From the NCBI GenBank assembly GCA_017853785.1, contig JAFMIX010000011.1:1-17820 (forward strand): a stretch of DNA of 17,820 nt, written 5' to 3'. The notes below the pieces were generated by a model that had not been told where the DNA came from, searched no databases, and saw nothing but the letters and a program-made list of their open reading frames with translations. Numbering within the stretch: the stretch's first letter is position 1; each line of letters starts with the position of its first letter. Of this stretch, positions 15,804 to 17,820 are shown piece by piece. Source of the DNA: Verrucomicrobiales bacterium. GTDB taxonomy: Bacteria; Verrucomicrobiota; Verrucomicrobiia; Limisphaerales; JAFMIX01. Both the position numbers and the translations under genes were made by a program.

Positions 15804-17522
15804 TCACTTCGCCGCCCGGCCGCTGGCGGCGGCGAGCTGACCGAAAGCTTTAGTCCTGGCGAGCAACGCGGCATTTTTGTCGAGTTGCTTCACCGTCTGC
15901 GGGAGCCGATGCGACCAGTTCGCGCTGGAGACCGCGCCGGGGACGTTGAAGCGCGCGGTGTCGCCGAAGACGTCCTGGATCTGGAACACGGCAAGCCAGG
16001 AATGGGAATTCAGGATGGCCCGCGTGAAGCCGTCGTGGATTTCCGTGGTGAACTCGCGCGGCGGTTCGCCATGGACGCCGGCGAAGTGCATGATGTGGTG
16101 CAACTCCCGGCGGTTCTGCTCCACATCCTTGCCGGCGTCGATCGCCTGCCACGCCTCCTGCCACATCGCGGCGAGCGGCGGATGGTCGTGTGTCGCGGGC
16201 TGCGCGAGCGAGAGCAGCGGATAATGTTTGGGGCTGGAGTAGCTGCCGTCGTGGTTGCGGAACAGCATCGGGATGCGGAAACCGGGGATGCCGAGCTTGT
16301 CGAGCGTGGGCGGGACGTATTCCGGCACGCAGCCGAGGTCTTCGGCGACGACGGTGGTCTCGCGCGAGGCTTCGAGGACGACGCGCAACAGCTCTTCGCC
16401 TTGCGCCTGATTCGCGGCCTTATGCTCGTGCGTGTCGTCGGGGAATTGCTTGAAGCCGGGCAGCCGACCGCCGGTCTTGTCGGCGGCCTCCGTCTCGGTG
16501 AGCGGGAGGAATTCGTTGTTCCGGTCGGGCGTCCACGGGAACGAGTAGATGCGGAAGAAGCCGAGCACGTGGTCGATGCGGTAGAGGTGGAAAACTTTCT
16601 GGATGTTGCCCACGCGGGTGCGCCACCACTCGAAATTGTGGCGGCGGAGTTCGTCCCAGCGATAATTCGGGATGCCCCAGTTCTGTCCCCATTTTTCGGT
16701 GAACGGGTCCACCTTGAACGTCTTTTCGGGCGGCGCACCACCGCTCCATTCGAGGTCGAAGAAACTCCGGTTCGCCCACACGTCCGCGCTGTAACGACCC
16801 ACGCCGAAAGGGATGTCGCCCATCAGATAAACCTTCTTGCTGCCGCCGTAGGCTTTGACGGATTGCCATTGCGTGAACGCGATCCACTGCACGTAGGCGA
16901 AGAATAATTGCCGGCGGCTCAGTTCATCGCGCTGCTTCTCGGCCAGCGCGAGCAACCAGGTGCGCGCGCGCCGCGGGCCGCGGTGTTCGGGCTGCCAGCG
17001 ATCCCACGCGGGCGTGCCGCCGTTGACTTCCATGAGCACGCGGAAGAGCGAGTAATCGGAAAGCCAGTCGGCGTTCTCCATGAGGAAGGCGCGGAACATT
17101 TTCGCGCGCGGCGTGTTCTTGTTGAAATGCGTTTTCAGGAAACCGGCGAATGCGGCTTCGAGCAGCTTTTGCTTGAGCGCCTTGACCTTGGGATAATTCA
17201 CCGCGCCGGTGCGCAGCTCGGCGAGGACCTTGGGCTTGGCGATGGCGTTGAACTTGGAACTGGGCAGGTCAGGCAACAACTTTGGCGAAATCGCGATGGT
17301 CGTCGGCTCGATGGCGAGCGAACTGATGGCGTTGTAGGGCGAATTGTCGTCGCTGACTTCGTTGATGGGCAGGGTCTGGAAGATGTTCAGGCCATGGCGC
17401 GCGCACCAATCGATCATCTGGCGCACGCCGTCGGTGTCGCCGATGCCGAGGTCGGTCTCGGTGCGGATGGCGGAGACGGGTTCGAGAATGCCGGCGAGCG
17501 GCTGGTCGGGACTCAATTTCAT
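15804..17522 (-). CDS. malQ: 4-alpha-glucanotransferase (amylomaltase, GH77)
   Basis: This 572-residue cytoplasmic enzyme transfers alpha-1,4-glucan segments between maltodextrins or glycogen-derived chains. The start AGILEPVSAIRTETDLGIGD and LNIFQTLPINEVSDDNSPYN is typical of GH77. Catalytic elements are the nucleophile D317 in YRIDHVLGFFRIY, the acid/base E394 in VVAEDLG and the third acid in THDHPPLAAMW (H445-D446). GDIPFGVGRYSADVWANRSFF (from 236) and WGIPNYRW are substrate-binding blocks. Length and order fit plant and Thermus-type enzymes without extra N-terminal domains. The ATG at 17522 has no Shine-Dalgarno sequence. A region of 150 bp separates it from the divergent gene at 17673 and holds a perfect inverted repeat that could regulate either gene. 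Confidence 0.95.
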   Translation of the reverse strand: MKLSPDQPLAGILEPVSAIRTETDLGIGDTDGVRQMIDWCARHGLNIFQTLPINEVSDDNSPYNAISSLAIEPTTIAISPKLLPDLPSSKFNAIAKPKVLAELRTGAVNYPKVKALKQKLLEAAFAGFLKTHFNKNTPRAKMFRAFLMENADWLSDYSLFRVLMEVNGGTPAWDRWQPEHRGPRRARTWLLALAEKQRDELSRRQLFFAYVQWIAFTQWQSVKAYGGSKKVYLMGDIPFGVGRYSADVWANRSFFDLEWSGGAPPEKTFKVDPFTEKWGQNWGIPNYRWDELRRHNFEWWRTRVGNIQKVFHLYRIDHVLGFFRIYSFPWTPDRNNEFLPLTETEAADKTGGRLPGFKQFPDDTHEHKAANQAQGEELLRVVLEASRETTVVAEDLGCVPEYVPPTLDKLGIPGFRIPMLFRNHDGSYSSPKHYPLLSLAQPATHDHPPLAAMWQEAWQAIDAGKDVEQNRRELHHIMHFAGVHGEPPREFTTEIHDGFTRAILNSHSWLAVFQIQDVFGDTARFNVPGAVSSANWSHRLPQTVKQLDKNAALLARTKAFGQLAAASGRAAK

Positions 17523-17608
17523 AAATGCGGGCGGATGATGCCGCAGGCAGGGTGGAAATCAAAGCGCACAAATATGCGGTGATAACTCGGCACTGCTTGG
17601 AGTTTCTT

Positions 17609-17633
17609 TCACCTTAATCCTCGCTTAAGGTGA
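17609..17633. promoter_or_regulatory. Perfect 9-bp inverted repeat, operator-like
   Basis: TCACCTTAA and TTAAGGTGA flank a 7-base centre. It lies between the divergent glucanotransferase and membrane-protein genes. Its right arm overlaps a weak -35 (GTGACT, 17630-17635), which is 18 bases from a -10-like GATAAC (17654-17659) on the plus strand. A dimeric repressor or activator site is the simplest reading; an RNA hairpin without a T-run is less likely. Confidence 0.5.
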
Positions 17634-17672
17634 CTTCTGCAAAGCTGCGCCCGGATAACATCCAAAAAATAT

Positions 17673-17820
17673 ATGGAAACCACCCCCGCCAACCCGCCCG
17701 GCGCGCCGCAATCCAACCGCACCGCCGCGCGCCTCCTCGCACTGGTCATGCTGGTGGCGGGGGCGGCGCGGGCCTGGCTGCAATTCAGCACGCCGCTCGT
17801 GCCGGGCATCAACGGCGCCT
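17673..17820 (+). CDS. N-terminal start of a membrane protein, cut by the window end
   Basis: The open frame begins METTPANPPGAPQSNRTAAR and then enters a hydrophobic segment (LLALVMLVAGAARAWLQF, about residues 21-38), followed by STPLVPGINGA. Only 49 codons are visible. A hydrophilic proline-rich start followed by a first membrane helix and a short PxxPGINGA-like loop resembles the start of multi-spanning GT-C (PMT/ArnT-like) glycosyltransferases, but this is a guess. The ATG follows an A-rich stretch (CCAAAAAATAT), with no Shine-Dalgarno sequence. The inverted repeat at 17609-17633 lies 40 bases upstream. Confidence 0.6.
   Translation, partial: METTPANPPGAPQSNRTAARLLALVMLVAGAARAWLQFSTPLVPGINGA

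Noticed and set aside
14855..15874. A 339-codon minus-strand open frame opposite the mutarotase
   Set aside because: Antisense shadow; the plus strand carries the conserved mutarotase blocks.

Overview
The window is GC-rich, gene-dense bacterial DNA. It probably comes from a member of the Verrucomicrobiota (Pedosphaera/Limisphaera-like). This is an inference from gene content: a secreted formylglycine-type sulfatase beside a PIG-L deacetylase, a short stand-alone pseudopilin with an NNLRQIDGAKQQWALEN-type segment, decayed IS1595 and ISAs1 transposases, and almost no Shine-Dalgarno sequences ahead of the start codons. No rRNA, tRNA or CRISPR array was seen.

Left part (1-3645, minus strand): a remnant IS1595/IS1016-type transposase, then a probable operon of PIG-L-type deacetylase, exported sulfatase and NAD-dependent sugar epimerase. 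The last two overlap by 4 bp. Together they suggest work on sulfated or acetylated glycans. The epimerase runs off the window and carries an apparent 1-base frameshift in a homopolymer.

Middle-left (3661-7927, plus strand): an HTH plus metallo-beta-lactamase fusion protein, a decayed 3-hydroxyisobutyrate dehydrogenase-family gene (nonsense codon, internal deletion, frameshift), then a translationally coupled trio of histone-deacetylase-family amidohydrolase, shikimate kinase (aroK) and epoxyqueuosine reductase (queG).

Middle (7928-10389): a truncated ISAs1 transposase, a 430-bp non-coding stretch ending in a promoter candidate (sigma-54-like, overlapped by a weaker sigma-70-like match) and a leader with two mutually exclusive perfect inverted repeats, a type IV pilin/pseudopilin gene with a clear intrinsic terminator, and a family 2 glycosyltransferase.

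Right part (10405-17820): amtB followed by a PII gene (minus strand), divergent from mutS and a glucose-6-phosphate 1-epimerase-like mutarotase (plus strand). A GH77 4-alpha-glucanotransferase (minus strand) converges on the mutarotase. Finally there is the start of a membrane protein gene with a perfect 9-bp inverted repeat in its upstream region. amtB and PII form the ammonium uptake and nitrogen-sensing pair; the mutarotase and MalQ both fit glucose/glycogen metabolism. The short gap 7928-8130 between queG and the ISAs1 remnant holds no gene I can support.
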